A stretch of 64,000 nucleotides of DNA. Source: Rhinopithecus roxellana. Lineage: Eukaryota > Chordata > Mammalia > Primates > Cercopithecidae. The position numbers and the translations under genes were made by a program. The notes under the pieces were generated by a model, which saw nothing but the letters and a program-made list of their open reading frames with translations, was not told where the DNA came from and made no database searches. The DNA lies in assembly GCF_007565055.1 (NCBI RefSeq), contig NC_044558.1:80315444-80379443 (forward strand), written 5' to 3'. Of the stretch, positions 22,027 through 31,425 are shown one piece after another (the stretch's first letter is position 1; every line of letters begins with the position of its first letter).

Positions 22027-22300
22027 TTGGCCCGAGTTACGCGGCCCCCGCCGCCGCCGCCGCGGCTCCTGCGCCCCAGCGCCCGTCCCATCCCGGTCGT
22101 GCCGCCGCCGCCGCCGCCGCCGCCTCTGCCAGCGCCAGCTGCCGGCCGCCCCTCAAGCCAGCGAGAGAGTGAGCGAGCGAGCGCCAGGAGGAGGAGGAGG
22201 AGGAGGAGGGGGAGGAGGAGGGGAGCGGAGGGCGGGGCCGCGGCCGGGGGAGGGGCCGCCCGGGAGCCCGGGCACAGGCAGCAGCCCGGCCAGTAGGCGG
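21756..22300 (-). promoter_or_regulatory. Probable 5' leader and core promoter of the minus-strand gene
   Basis: Immediately upstream of the ATG the minus strand is very GC-rich and free of repeats other than triplet runs, as in many neural and developmental gene leaders. The stretch at 22,160-22,230 ('gagagtgagcgagcgagcg' then a (GGA)n run on plus) is a common feature of such 5' leaders. The exact start site cannot be fixed from sequence. Confidence 0.5.
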
Positions 22301-22760
22301 CGGGACACGCCACCACTAGGCGGCCCGGGGGAGGGCGCCCGGTCGAACCCGCCGGGGGTCGCGAGCGCTGGCGGGGACAGGGGCTGCGGGAGGGGTGCGG
22401 AGTGCAGAGAGGGGATGCCCAGCTAGATCTGGCGTCTTGGGGCGCAGCGGTAGGAGTTGCCAAGGTCGAGGGGTGAGGAAGCCAGAGGAGGGTCCCCGGG
22501 ATGGGGCAGCGACCTCTGGAAAGGTGGTGTCTGCCGGGGCCGGAGTCTGCGAGGCTGAGCGTGGACAGGACGTCCCGGGTTAAATGTGGCACAGTTAGGG
22601 AGTGCCTGTGGGAGAGGGGAGAGGAGAGGCGGGAGGTCCTCCGGGAGGCCGGGGCTGTGTGCGAAGGTCTCTGCACGGCACCGGGATGGGGGCTGGGGGC
22701 GCGCGGGCGGGGTGCGGTCACCTGGAACACAGCGAAGGCGGTGTGGGGATGTCCACCCGT

Positions 22761-23340
22761 GTGAGGCAGGGTCCCTTATTTACCCGGGCTAGAGGATGCG
22801 CCTTCCCATTTCGCGCAGGTCCTAGGAGCACGCGGAGGCAGCCAGGAGTTCTGGAAAGGTCAGATTCCCTGGTGGTCCTGGGAATGAGTTCCCAGCGCAG
22901 GGTCAGGCAGTAATGGCGCGGAGGTGTTGCGCAAGGCCGGGCTACTGGGTGGTCGGATTCTTCCATCAAGGGGCAGGGACGCAGCCAGAGTGCGGAGGGA
23001 GGTCACAGGTCACACAGAGCCCCAGTATCTATTATCCCAGGAACCACTGATCCTCCTGGGCGCCCCGCGCCCAACCAGGGCAAAGCCACGGGGGCTAAGC
23101 CGAATGAATGAGTCATGCTGGGAGCCTGTGGGGGCGTCTCCAGCAGCGCTCAGATGCCTTGAAATCTTCCCCACCACGCTGGGAGGACAGGAGACATGGG
23201 GGGTTGTCCACCTGGGAGGGTGGCTTGGAGTCCTGACTCCACTCCAGCCCCCATCACGCCGGCCACTTGCTCTGCCATCTCAGTTTTCCATGAAAAAGTG
23301 GGTCAAACTCTTTGAAAATGGTCAATAAGGCAGCGTGGGG
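22761..23340. other. Unique sequence upstream of the promoter
   Basis: GC-moderate, repeat-free sequence. Frames on both strands up to 134 codons overlap and lack domains. It could hold proximal regulatory elements. Confidence 0.35.
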
Positions 23341-23344
23341 TGAT

Positions 23345-23605
23345 GAAAAGATAGATTTGGGGAAGACTCTGGAGTCACAGAGTCTTGGCTGAGAATCCCA
23401 GTTCTGCCACTCCTTAGCTGTCCAAGCTGGGGCGAGTCCCTTATTCCTCCCTGAACCTCAGTTTTCTCATCTGAGAAACAGAAGTCTTTGCACATCACCT
23501 GGTGCCCCCAATAACATATATAAAGCCCCTGACCCAGGAAGTCGGAACTCATTTAAAGGAGTCACTGTCAACATTATCATTCTCATCATCGTGGCCATTA
23601 TTATG
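23345..23605 (+). mobile_element. MIR, nearly full length
   Basis: 'gactctggagtcacagagtc', 'gagaatcccagttctgccac', 'ccttagctgtccaagctggg', 'ctgaacctcagttttctcat', 'tatataaagcccctgaccc' and 'caacattatcattctcatca' follow MIR from head to tail. Confidence 0.8.
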
Positions 23606-24105
23606 ATAGATCTGATTTTCCTCTGCGGGCCCAGAGCTCACATCAGAAGAACAATCCTCCCCACTCCCGGCTGCCAAGAGGGGATGGGGGACAGGGCACC
23701 TGCTTGATGAGTACAGACAAGCTCATTAGCAGAGGCAGCACTCAGTTCTTCCCAGATAAAAGAAGGAAGAAAGCCAGGGGCAGGTGGTGAGTCTCCAGCC
23801 CAGGTTAATTAGGAGATGTAAAGGGATTTTCCCATGGCTGTTAATCGCCTTCCTTTGCAGGGGGCTCATGCCCAGGCCAAGCCCCCTTTGGGCTCCCTGG
23901 CAAGGCCTGCAATGTATGGAGAGCCATACAACAGGCTGGATGACGGGATTGGGGGTCTCCTCAGGCCTGGGGTGACCTTGCAAGGGACCCATCTGTCCCC
24001 TTTCTGTGACCTTTCCCCAGATAAGAGAATGATCCTGGAGACATGGTCAGGACTCTCTTAGGGTCCTCTGTGCCCAGCTGCCCCCTGGGCACTGGGGGAA
24101 AAACC
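23606..24105. other. Unique sequence, no gene seen
   Basis: No repeat is recognised. 'ggtgggtctccagcccaggttaattagg' style text and 'cccatggctgttaatcgcc' give a few TTAAT sites but no coding evidence. Confidence 0.3.
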
Positions 24106-24107
24106 TC

Positions 24108-24200
24108 TTTCCCATTCACTCGTTGATAACATTTGCAGAGCTGAGCCCCTACTGTGTGCCGGCCTCTGCAGGGGATGGTGAAGCAGAAATGAATGGACAG
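24108..24200 (-). mobile_element. L2 or MIR fragment, minus orientation
   Basis: 'cattcactcgttgataacat', 'gagcccctactgtgtgccgg' and 'gcaggggatggtgaagcaga' resemble the reverse complement of the L2 3' end. Confidence 0.5.
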
Positions 24201-24499
24201 CGGCAGAGGAGAGCCACAGCAGTGGCCACGGGGTGCTGGTGCCAAGGTGAACCATGTGTTTGACCAGGAAGCAGGTCAGTGAGGGCTGGGAGACTGTGGC
24301 CAAAGATAAAAAGTCATTTTCTGGCAGGGGTAAGGGGTCATTCTGTGGCTTAATGGCAGTGCTTGGAGGGGGTTGTGAATCAGTCCAGCAAGTCCCCAAG
24401 CCAGTGGTCACACAGTCCCAGGTGTGATGGCAGATGGCAGTTGCCTTCCCCTCACCCCCATACTCAAGACTACCTAGGGTCATACTCCAAGAAAGGACC

Positions 24500-24531
24500 T
24501 TTTAGTGGGGAAGGGCACTTCCCCACTAAAA
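24500..24531. repeat. Perfect 14-bp inverted repeat with 4-base loop
   Basis: TTTTAGTGGGGAAG (24,500-24,513) is followed by GGCA and by its exact reverse complement CTTCCCCACTAAAA (24,518-24,531). No T-run follows on either strand that would suggest a Pol III terminator, and nothing identifies it as a known transposon end. Confidence 0.85.
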
Positions 24532-24554
24532 TATGCCAACGATGGTTGAGCCAG

Positions 24555-24720
24555 ACACTGAAAAGAGGAATCTGTTTTTGAGGGTGGCTTTTCTGTGCCC
24601 CAGCTGTGTGACTTTGGACAAGCCCCTAATCCTCCCTGGGCTCATTTGTGGGGTAGGAATGAGAATTCCAGCCTGGCTCAGCCTGTCTTGTGGTTGGATG
24701 AGGATTTCTGCATATTAACC
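24555..24720 (+). mobile_element. MIR fragment
   Basis: 'ccccagctgtgtgactttgg', 'acaagcccctaatcctccct' and 'gggctcatttgtggggtagg' follow the MIR centre. Confidence 0.6.
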
Positions 24721-26115
24721 AGGCCCCTGAGCCTGTATCTCTAAAGGGCGTATTTCTGGAGGAAATAAGCAGGGGGAAAAAAAAGCCTCCCTGGATTCTG
24801 AAGGGCTGCGGGGGAATCTGAGAGGCTGGCGGCAGTAACGAGGAGACCCCAGGGCTGAGCGGAATTCTCCTCTCACTCCTACCCGGACTCTCGCCCCCAG
24901 CCTGCTGGCCTCATAGCCTGGGCAGGACCATAAGAATCACACGGCCTACAATCTCCTCCAAGGTATTGATGGGATACTGGGTCCAGGAATTGTCCTTCCC
25001 CTGGATCTGTAAGTGTAGGGAGGCCGACTCGACTAAGAGCCAGCCTCGAGCCCCCAGCACAGCCGTGCAAGGCTTTCTCAGGCCCCACCATCCCCAGCAC
25101 AGTAAGAGACGGCCTCCAGCACGGATTGCTCCCTGTCAGTCCCTGCACCCCAGCTCTGCTGCAGCTCAGCCCACGCGCCCGCCGGGCTACCGGCGAAGAG
25201 CAACATTGCCATCTCGTGGCTGAAACTGAAACTGCGGGTCTGGAGGGCGCTGCAGAAGGAAGACAAGAGGTAAAGGTTGGTGTGCGGGTGGGGGTGACAT
25301 GGGGGCGAATAGGCAGAGAGGCTTCCCCACCTCAGCCAACTGGCAGCGGCAATAACAGACCCCTTTGCCCTTGAACGCCAACATGCAGGCAGCTGCTGCC
25401 ATGGTGACCACCCATTGAAATTCTTTGCAAAGCCTGGGACTGTTGTCCAATGCACACGTTGATGTTTCTGGCATGTTCAGGGAACACGGAATTGACTCAG
25501 ACTGCATTTGCACCACAGGTGAGTGGTAGGGGAAAGGGGCCTCTCAAAATAGAAGCCAAGCTCACTTACACAGGTAATCAAGGATTTCCTAAGAATAAAG
25601 AATTTCAAGAAATCAGTCACTTGCATACCTGGACATATGGTCCCATGATGGAAGGAAGGGGCCCCTTTATGGCACCTTGCAGTCATCCATATCACTCTCT
25701 GTCCCCTTCCCTGCTTCATTCTTCTTCGTAACAGTGGTTACCGCCCAGCATCATACGTACAGAGAGCGGCCCAATCAGTCCTGGTTATGTTAATGTATGA
25801 ATGAAAGGAGCTCAGGCTGGACAGTACAGTAAGCGCTGAGCCCTGCAAGGTGAGGGAAGCCCCGCTGAGCCCATGAACACTCAGACCAGAAAGGACTTGA
25901 GTTCCCTTCCAGGTACACCCCCAACTGGAAGGAGGCCACAGGGGAGAAATGGCTTCCTGGTGTGTTTGAGCAGAAAGCACCTTGAACAGCTCTGACCCCT
26001 GGCTTCCCAGTATAAAATGATTCCTGGACCGGCAGGGGCTGGGAAGGGTGTGAGGGAGCAGCCAGGGGTGAAGGCACCATTGGGATGGGATTTTGGAGCA
26101 AGTGTAAAGTGTGCT
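24721..26115. other. Unique sequence, no gene recognised
   Basis: Frames up to about 125 codons occur on both strands but none shows domain content or paired splice sites. It contains the regulatory-looking cluster at 25,207-25,233. The end near 26,120-26,160 is a degraded (AAT)n patch. Confidence 0.35.
25207..25233. promoter_or_regulatory. CTCF-like motif next to an ISRE-like motif
   Basis: The minus strand reads CCACGAGATGGCA (25,207-25,219), one mismatch from the core CTCF consensus CCASYAGRKGGCR. Two bases further along the plus strand is GAAACTGAAACT (25,222-25,233), which fits the interferon-stimulated response element GAAANNGAAACT. Motif matches only; occupancy is unknown. Confidence 0.3.
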
Positions 26116-26119
26116 AGAG

Positions 26120-26885
26120 CAGAACAAGACTAATAACAAATAATAATGATAATAATAATGATGCAGCACTGAATACGTACCAGACGCTGCTCGAAGCAGT
26201 TTGCACGTGTGTTTTTTTTTTTTTTAATGGTGGTAAAATGCATGTAACATGAAATGTACCATTTTAATCACTTCAGAGTGTACAATTCAGTGGCACTTAG
26301 TACATTCACAGTGCTATGCAACCATCACCACTCTCCAGTTCCAGAACTTTTTCATCACCCAACCAGAAACCTGGTACCCAGTCACTCCCCATTCTCCCCT
26401 CCCTTCTATGCTTAGCACCCACCAGACTACTTTCTGTCTCTATGAATTTGACTGCTCCACTAACTAATTTCAGTGGGATCATACAGTATGTGATCTTTTG
26501 GGTCTGGCTTCTTTCACTTACCATTGTGTCTTCAAGGTTCATCCACGTTGTACCGTGTCAAAGCTTCACTCCTTTTTATGGCTGACTAATATTCCATTGC
26601 GTGGATGAAACACATTTGTTTATCCATTCATCTGTTGATGAACATTTGGGTTGTTCTCTACCTTGGAAACACTATTATGAATAGTACTGCTGTAAACAGT
26701 GCTGTATAATTTTCTGTTAGAACACCTGTTTTCAATTCTTTTGGGCTTGCATGTTTTGATTTATTTAATCCCATAACCATTTTATTGGCTGAGAAAACTG
26801 AAGCACAGAGAGGTGAAGCAATTTTTCCATGGCTGCACTGTCAGCTAGCATATGGCAGAATCGCGTTTAACCCCAAGCAGTCCAA
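26120..26885 (-). mobile_element. MIR, minus orientation, split by an L1 piece
   Basis: The left part (about 26,120-26,210) has 'tacgtaccagacgctgctcg'. The right part (26,760-26,885) has 'tttaatcccataaccatttt', 'gctgagaaaactgaagcaca', 'gagaggtgaagcaa' and 'gtttaaccccaagcagtcc'. The insert at 26,211-26,758 is an L1 3' fragment. Confidence 0.6.
26211..26758 (+). mobile_element. Old L1 3' fragment
   Basis: It carries 'gtacaattcagtggcactta', 'gtgctatgcaaccatcacca', 'ctttctgtctctatgaattt', 'cctttttatggctgactaat', 'atccattcatctgttgatga' and 'ttttcaattcttttgggctt'. This is the same L1 region as 51,165-52,300, in the same orientation. Confidence 0.75.
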
Positions 26886-27494
26886 CCCCAGGGTCTGTTA
26901 ACCAAGATGGATGAGTTAAGCCAACCATCCCTTCTCCACCCACCATGCCTTGGCACAACCCAAGACTCCCAGGAACTAGATGCAGCCCTGTCTCCCTTCC
27001 CAAGAGGCTCCCTATTTGAGTGGCAACATGCCCAGCCCTGGGGACGGGGTCAGAATCCTAACAGATCTCAGTCTACCACATTCCCTCAAGCCAGGGATGG
27101 TTCTGGAAGAGGCATGGGGACCCGAGTGACCAATGAGATGTAAAGAGGAGCTGGAGGAGGCCCACTTTCCTTGATCAAACAAGAGAGACAAAGTTCCTTT
27201 TTGCCCGCTACCCTCTTCCTTCTTGGCAACCTGTTGAGTACAAGTGTGATGGGAAGGGAGCCTCTTGTGCCCATGAGGCACCACAGTGCCCACTGACAGC
27301 TACTGGTGGGAGAGTGGAAAGACAGATCCTGGAAACATCCTCGAGCCAATGTGTCACCCCAGAAATGCGGTCCCAAGGCCAGGGGCATTCACTGAGCTGA
27401 TACTCTGCATTGAACTGATGAACTGCATTGTTTAAACACTGCTGTTTGGACATCCGTTACTTGCAGCAAAAAGCAGCCTAATTAAGAAAGGTGG
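26886..27494. other. No gene seen
   Basis: No recognised repeat. Frames up to 100 codons on the minus strand lack coding features. Confidence 0.35.
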
Positions 27495-27495
27495 T

Positions 27496-28255
27496 GTTTT
27501 AGTCAGGGTCTCCAGAAAGACAGAAAACCTGTTAAGTCCCAGCACTCTGGGAGGCTGAGGTGGGCGGATCACCTGAGGTCAAGAGTTCGAGACCACCCTG
27601 GCCAACACGGTGAAACCCTGTCTCTACCAAAAATAAAAAATAATTTAAAAATATATATACACAAAATGAAAGCTATGCAAAGGGACTTATTAGGGGCATC
27701 AGCTCACTTGATTGTGGAGATGGAAAAGTCCCATAAGAGGCCATCCACAAGCGGGAGACCCAGGGAAGCTCGTGGTGGGGCTCAGTCCCAATCCGAAAGC
27801 CTCAGAACCAAGGAAGCCGATGGTGTAACTCTCAGTCCAAGCTGAAGGCCTGAGAGCCTGCAAGGTTGGGGGCTGGTGTGAGTTCCAGAGTCCAAAAGCT
27901 GGAGAACCTGGAGTTCGATGTCAAGGGCAGGAGAAGAAGGGCAACCCAGATGCGCAAGAGACCAAGCATTCACCCTCCCTCGACCTTTTTACTGCGTCTG
28001 GGCCCCCGCCAGTGGAGGAGCTTCCGTACTCAGGTCACAGACTCACATGCCAGTCCCCTCCAAAAACACCCTCACAAGCACACCTGGGACAGCCCAATCA
28101 TCCTAATCAAATACCAAACCACCTGGGCTTCCCTTTCAGCAGAAGAGGGACAGCCCCAGTCCCTGCAGGAGCCCTGAGGATAAAGTGCTTTCCCAGCTAT
28201 GTGGGCACCCCTTCATCCAGGCAAGTTGACAGCCAAATCAACCATCATGGTGGGT
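27496..28255 (-). mobile_element. ERVL (MLT2-like) solo LTR, split by an Alu piece
   Basis: The left edge 'ttttagtcagggtctccaga' and the right edge 'aagttgacagccaaatcaac' with 'catca' are the reversed termini of an ERVL-class LTR. The interior includes 'tcccataagaggccatccac', 'gcctcagaaccaaggaagcc', 'gatggtgtaactctcagtcc' and 'caccctcacaagcacacctg'. An Alu fragment interrupts it at 27,535-27,640. It is a non-coding solo LTR; no internal region is attached. Confidence 0.7.
27535..27640 (+). mobile_element. Alu left-arm fragment
   Basis: 'cccagcactctgggaggctg', 'gggcggatcacctgaggtca', 'gagttcgagaccaccctggc' and 'gaaaccctgtctctaccaaa' followed by AT-rich sequence. Only the left arm is present. 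Confidence 0.85.
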
Positions 28256-28350
28256 TCAGGAAAAGCCCCAAGTGGACTGTTATATGCATTTATTCCGTCA
28301 ACAAAACAGCCTGAGACCTTAAGTCAAATGGTTAAAAAAAAAAAAAAAGT

Positions 28351-28591
28351 AGGCCGGGTGCGGTGGCTCAAGCCCCTGGCTAACATGGTGAAACCCCGTC
28401 TCTACTAAAAAATACAAAAAAACTAGCCGGGCAAGGTGGCGGGCGCCTGTAGTCCCAGCTACTCCGGAGGCTGAGGCAGGAGAATGGCGTAAAACCCGGG
28501 AGGCGGAGCTTGCAGTGAGCTGAGATCCGGCCACTGCACTCCAGCCTGGGCGACAGAGCGAGACTCCATCTCAAAAAAAAAAAAAAAAAAA
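28351..28591 (+). mobile_element. Young AluY (Old World monkey type), internally deleted
   Basis: 'ggccgggtgcggtggctcaa' jumps directly to 'ggctaacatggtgaaacccc', so about 70 bases of the left arm are missing. The right arm reads 'gcgggcgcctgtagtcccag', 'gaggcggagcttgcagtgag', 'ctgagatccggccactgcac' and a poly-A at 28,574-28,591. The CCGGCCACTGC form marks a cercopithecid AluY lineage. Confidence 0.92.
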
Positions 28592-28630
28592 GTAGAAAAA
28601 TCTATTTCTTTTAACCTGATTTTGTGAGAG

Positions 28631-28643
28631 TTATTATTATTAT

Positions 28644-28683
<40 letters not shown>

Positions 28684-28684
28684 T
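28631..28684. repeat. (TTA)n then (TAG)n trinucleotide repeat
   Basis: About five TTA units are followed by about thirteen TAG units with no interruption. It lies 40 bases past the Alu tail. Confidence 0.95.
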
Positions 28685-28774
28685 CTCTGATGTGGCATAA
28701 CTCAATATTTTTCAAATTCTTTGATCCTCACAGAAACTCAAAGATACAAATATTCAAAAAAGCAAAACTGCCAC

Positions 28775-29230
28775 CTTTAAAAGATAAACACTTCTAATAT
28801 TTTAATGTATTTCTCCAGTCCCTTTCCTATGCATACTCGACATGGTTTTTTTTTATTAAAAATGGGTTCACACGATATGTACTATTTCAAATTGCTCTTC
28901 ATAAGTAATTATATATTGTGAACATCTTTCCATGGCATTTGTTTTTCCATATGATAATTTTATGATGTTGTACAGTTATATCATTGGATATGCTGTAATT
29001 TGTTCAACCAGTTTTTGTGTTGCCAAACATTTGAGGTCATTTACAAATTTTCACTGTCAAAAAGCAACAGTCTTATCCCTGCACCATTATATATGTGCAA
29101 GATTAGTTCTTCGGGATGTGTTCCTAAAAAATGAATTGTCAAATGAAAAGATACGCAGTTTAGAAATTTCACATTAACTGGCTCTCCAAAAAGTTATGCT
29201 GATTCAAATTCCTGTGAATGTAAGGCAATG
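28775..29230 (+). mobile_element. Old L1 3' region, AT-rich
   Basis: 'tattgtgaacatctttccatg', 'gttgtacagttatatcattgg', 'gttcttcgggatgtgttcct' and 'actggctctccaaaaagtta' follow the diverged L1M 3' region. A, T bias and decay make the boundaries uncertain. Confidence 0.5.
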
Positions 29231-29443
29231 CCATTTGCTCAAATCTTTATTCAAGGTTTACAGACTCCACCTGGTTAATTGACTCATTTAAATCTACATT
29301 GTCTGCATTATGCAACTATTAAAAGATTAAAACTTCAGGTATTCATTCTGTATCAAGAATTGGCAAATATCAAGATAATTCAATAAAATCTGAAAAATCA
29401 GTGAAATCATCACTAGTTGTAATTTTATCATTACTTATTACAC

Positions 29444-29745
29444 TTTTTTTTTTTTTTTTTTTTGAAACGGAGTCTCGCTCTGTCACCCAGCCTGTAGTGC
29501 AGTGGTGTGATCTTGGCTCATTGCAACCTCCACCTCCTGAGTTCAAGCAATTCTCTTGCCTCAGCCTCCTGAGTAGCTGGGACTACAGGCATGCACCACC
29601 ACACCCAGCTAATTTTTGTATTTTTAGTAGAGACGGTGTTTCGTCATGTTGGCCAGGCTGGTCTCAAACTCCTGACCTCAGGTGATCTGCCTGCCTCGCC
29701 CTCCCAAAGTGCTGGGATTACACACATGAGCCACCGCACCCGGCC
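29444..29745 (-). mobile_element. Alu, full length (AluS-like)
   Basis: A T-run at 29,444-29,463, 'gaaacggagtctcgctctgt', 'gcatgcaccaccacacccag', 'gtagagacggtgtttcgtca', 'ctcccaaagtgctgggatta', ending 'caccgcacccggcc'. Confidence 0.95.
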
Positions 29746-30235
29746 TTTAAGTCCACTACCCCTTGTTAAAATCTGAAGATCTGTCCAGGTGTGAAGGGCC
29801 ATCATTGTGCCATCGTTGAGAAAATCGGTGGCTTGTCACATCTGCATAGCTCTTTCTCTTGACCACATTTGCCTTTGTATGCTGATAAATATTTTTTATT
29901 TCTCTTGCAAATTACACTCATTCTTTAGTCCTTTAGGAGAGCTTCCTGTGGGAAAATTAGAGCACACTGAGAACTAAACCAGGATTAATGTAAATTAGGG
30001 TTTGCAAAGCACTACAGCTCCATGGAGGTACAGGAAGTGATCCCTTCAGCACGGACAGGATGGAGTGGAATTACAGAAATGTCGTGGGGAGGTGAGACAG
30101 CTGCTTGATGGATGTGGTCCTGCACATCCTCTCAGAGGACTTGCCTTGGAGTTGCCTGGCTTGCTAAGTCACTATATTTAGCCTACAAGGGGCCAAGAGT
30201 TTTCTTCTTGTCTGCAGCCACAGGGCTCAGAATAG
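29746..30235. other. No gene seen
   Basis: Unique-looking sequence without recognised repeat family or coding frame. Confidence 0.35.
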
Positions 30236-30239
30236 TTTT

Positions 30240-30545
30240 CTATTTTTATGATGACAAAAAAACCTAAGTCAAAAGGGATTTATTGACTCACATACTCAAA
30301 GTCTCCATGGCTTCAGGCTTGGCTGGTTCCAGGGGCTCAACAAACTCCCGATTTAATCTCAGCAGGAAAGTGGCAGGAAAGAAATATTATTGGCCACAGT
30401 GAGGTCACATGCCTATCCCTGGACCAATCACTGTGCCCAAGGGGATGGACTATGGTAATTGCCCAGGCCTGAGTTACATGTTCAACCTTGGGACTGGGAG
30501 GGGATCAGCCCTATCTAAACAACACAGCCTGAGAGTGGGGAAGGG
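30240..30545 (+). mobile_element. Old interspersed repeat, family not named
   Basis: 'gtcaaaagggatttattgac', 'catggcttcaggcttggctg', 'gcaggaaagaaatattattg' and 'gtcacatgcctatccctgg', with 'accaatcactg', resemble old LTR/DNA-repeat text. The copy is too diverged for me to classify. Confidence 0.35.
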
Positions 30546-30604
30546 TTGCCCTCCCAAAATGCAAGTGCTAGAGCTCAGTAAACCCTAATTTTGTTGTTGT
30601 TGGG

Positions 30605-30907
30605 TTTCTTTTTTTGTTTTGTTTTGAGACAGGGTCTTGCTCTGTTGCCCAGGCTGGAGTGCAGTGATGCGATCTCAGCTCACTGCAACCTCTACCTCCT
30701 GGGTTCAAGCAATTCTCCTGCTTCAGCCTCCTGAGTAGCTGGGACTACAGGTACCCACGACCATGCCCGGCTAATTTTTGTATTTTTAGTAGAGACGGGG
30801 TTTTGCCATGCTGGCCAGGCTGGCCTCGAACTCCTGACCTCAAGTGATTCACTTGCCTTGGCCTCCCAAAGTCTTGGGATTACAGGCATGAGCCACGGTG
30901 CCTGGTC
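30605..30907 (-). mobile_element. Alu, full length
   Basis: 'gttttgagacagggtcttgc', 'ggctggagtgcagtgatgcg', 'tcagcctcctgagtagctgg', 'agagacggggttttgccatg', and the end 'agccacggtgcctggtc'. Confidence 0.95.
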
Positions 30908-30923
30908 TGGGGTTTTTCTTGTG

Positions 30924-31087
30924 TTTTTTTTTAAAAAAAAAAAACAAGCTCTCACTCAGTTGTCCAGGCTGGAATGCAGCAATGCAATCATAGTTCACTG
31001 CAGCCTCCACCTACTGGATTCAAGCGATCCTCCCACCCCAGTGTCCCAAGTAGCTGGGATGATGGGCATGCACCACCACACCCAGCT
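30924..31087 (-). mobile_element. Partial Alu (one arm)
   Basis: After a T/A run come 'agttgtccaggctggaatgc', 'aatcatagttcactgcagcc', 'tcctcccaccccagtgtccc' and 'catgcaccaccacacccagc'. It then stops, so only the right arm remains. AluJ-like wording. Confidence 0.85.
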
Positions 31088-31224
31088 GGTGGGTTTTCTT
31101 CCAGCATGTCCAGATCTTGTCGTTATGCTTCCGTGGCTTAGAGGAGGAAACCTCACCATTATCAGTGCAGGCGTCCCACCGTGAATACTCTCTTACACCT
31201 AATAAAATGACTATGATCACTGTT

Positions 31225-31425
31225 CATTAAGACCTTCCACAGTGACAAACCCATTAACCATCCCAGGAACACTGAAGGAAGTATTTTATCCCCATTTTAT
31301 AGATGAGAAAACTGAGGCTCTAGGGTTTAATCAGTTTGCCCCAGGTCATCCAAATGGCAGAGTCAAGATTTGACCTGAGACCTAGCTGTCCCCAGGGCCC
31401 TCTCTGAACCACCACAGTGCTCTTC
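31225..31425 (-). mobile_element. MIR, minus orientation
   Basis: 'ttttatccccattttataga', 'tgagaaaactgaggctctag', 'tttgccccaggtcatccaaa', 'tggcagagtcaagatttgac' are reverse MIR text. Confidence 0.8.

Larger units (their letters stand above)
20900..22760. promoter_or_regulatory. CpG island promoter
   Basis: CpG density rises sharply from about 20,900 and stays high to about 22,760, peaking at 21,690-22,400. The rest of the 64 kb is CpG-poor apart from Alus. GC boxes ('gggcggg', 'ccgccc') are frequent, no convincing TATA box is placed, and triplet runs (GCC)n at 22,100-22,123 and (GGA)n at 22,186-22,225 sit in the likely 5' leader. Together with the signal-peptide exon on the minus strand at 21,689-21,755, this marks a dispersed-initiation promoter firing leftward. 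Divergent transcription to the right is possible but no exon supports it. Confidence 0.85.

Noticed and set aside
21429..22426. Long plus frames (209-260 codons) across the CpG island
   Set aside because: Ala/Arg/Gly/Pro-rich frames overlap in several phases, as expected in very GC-rich DNA with few stop codons; no splice or domain evidence.
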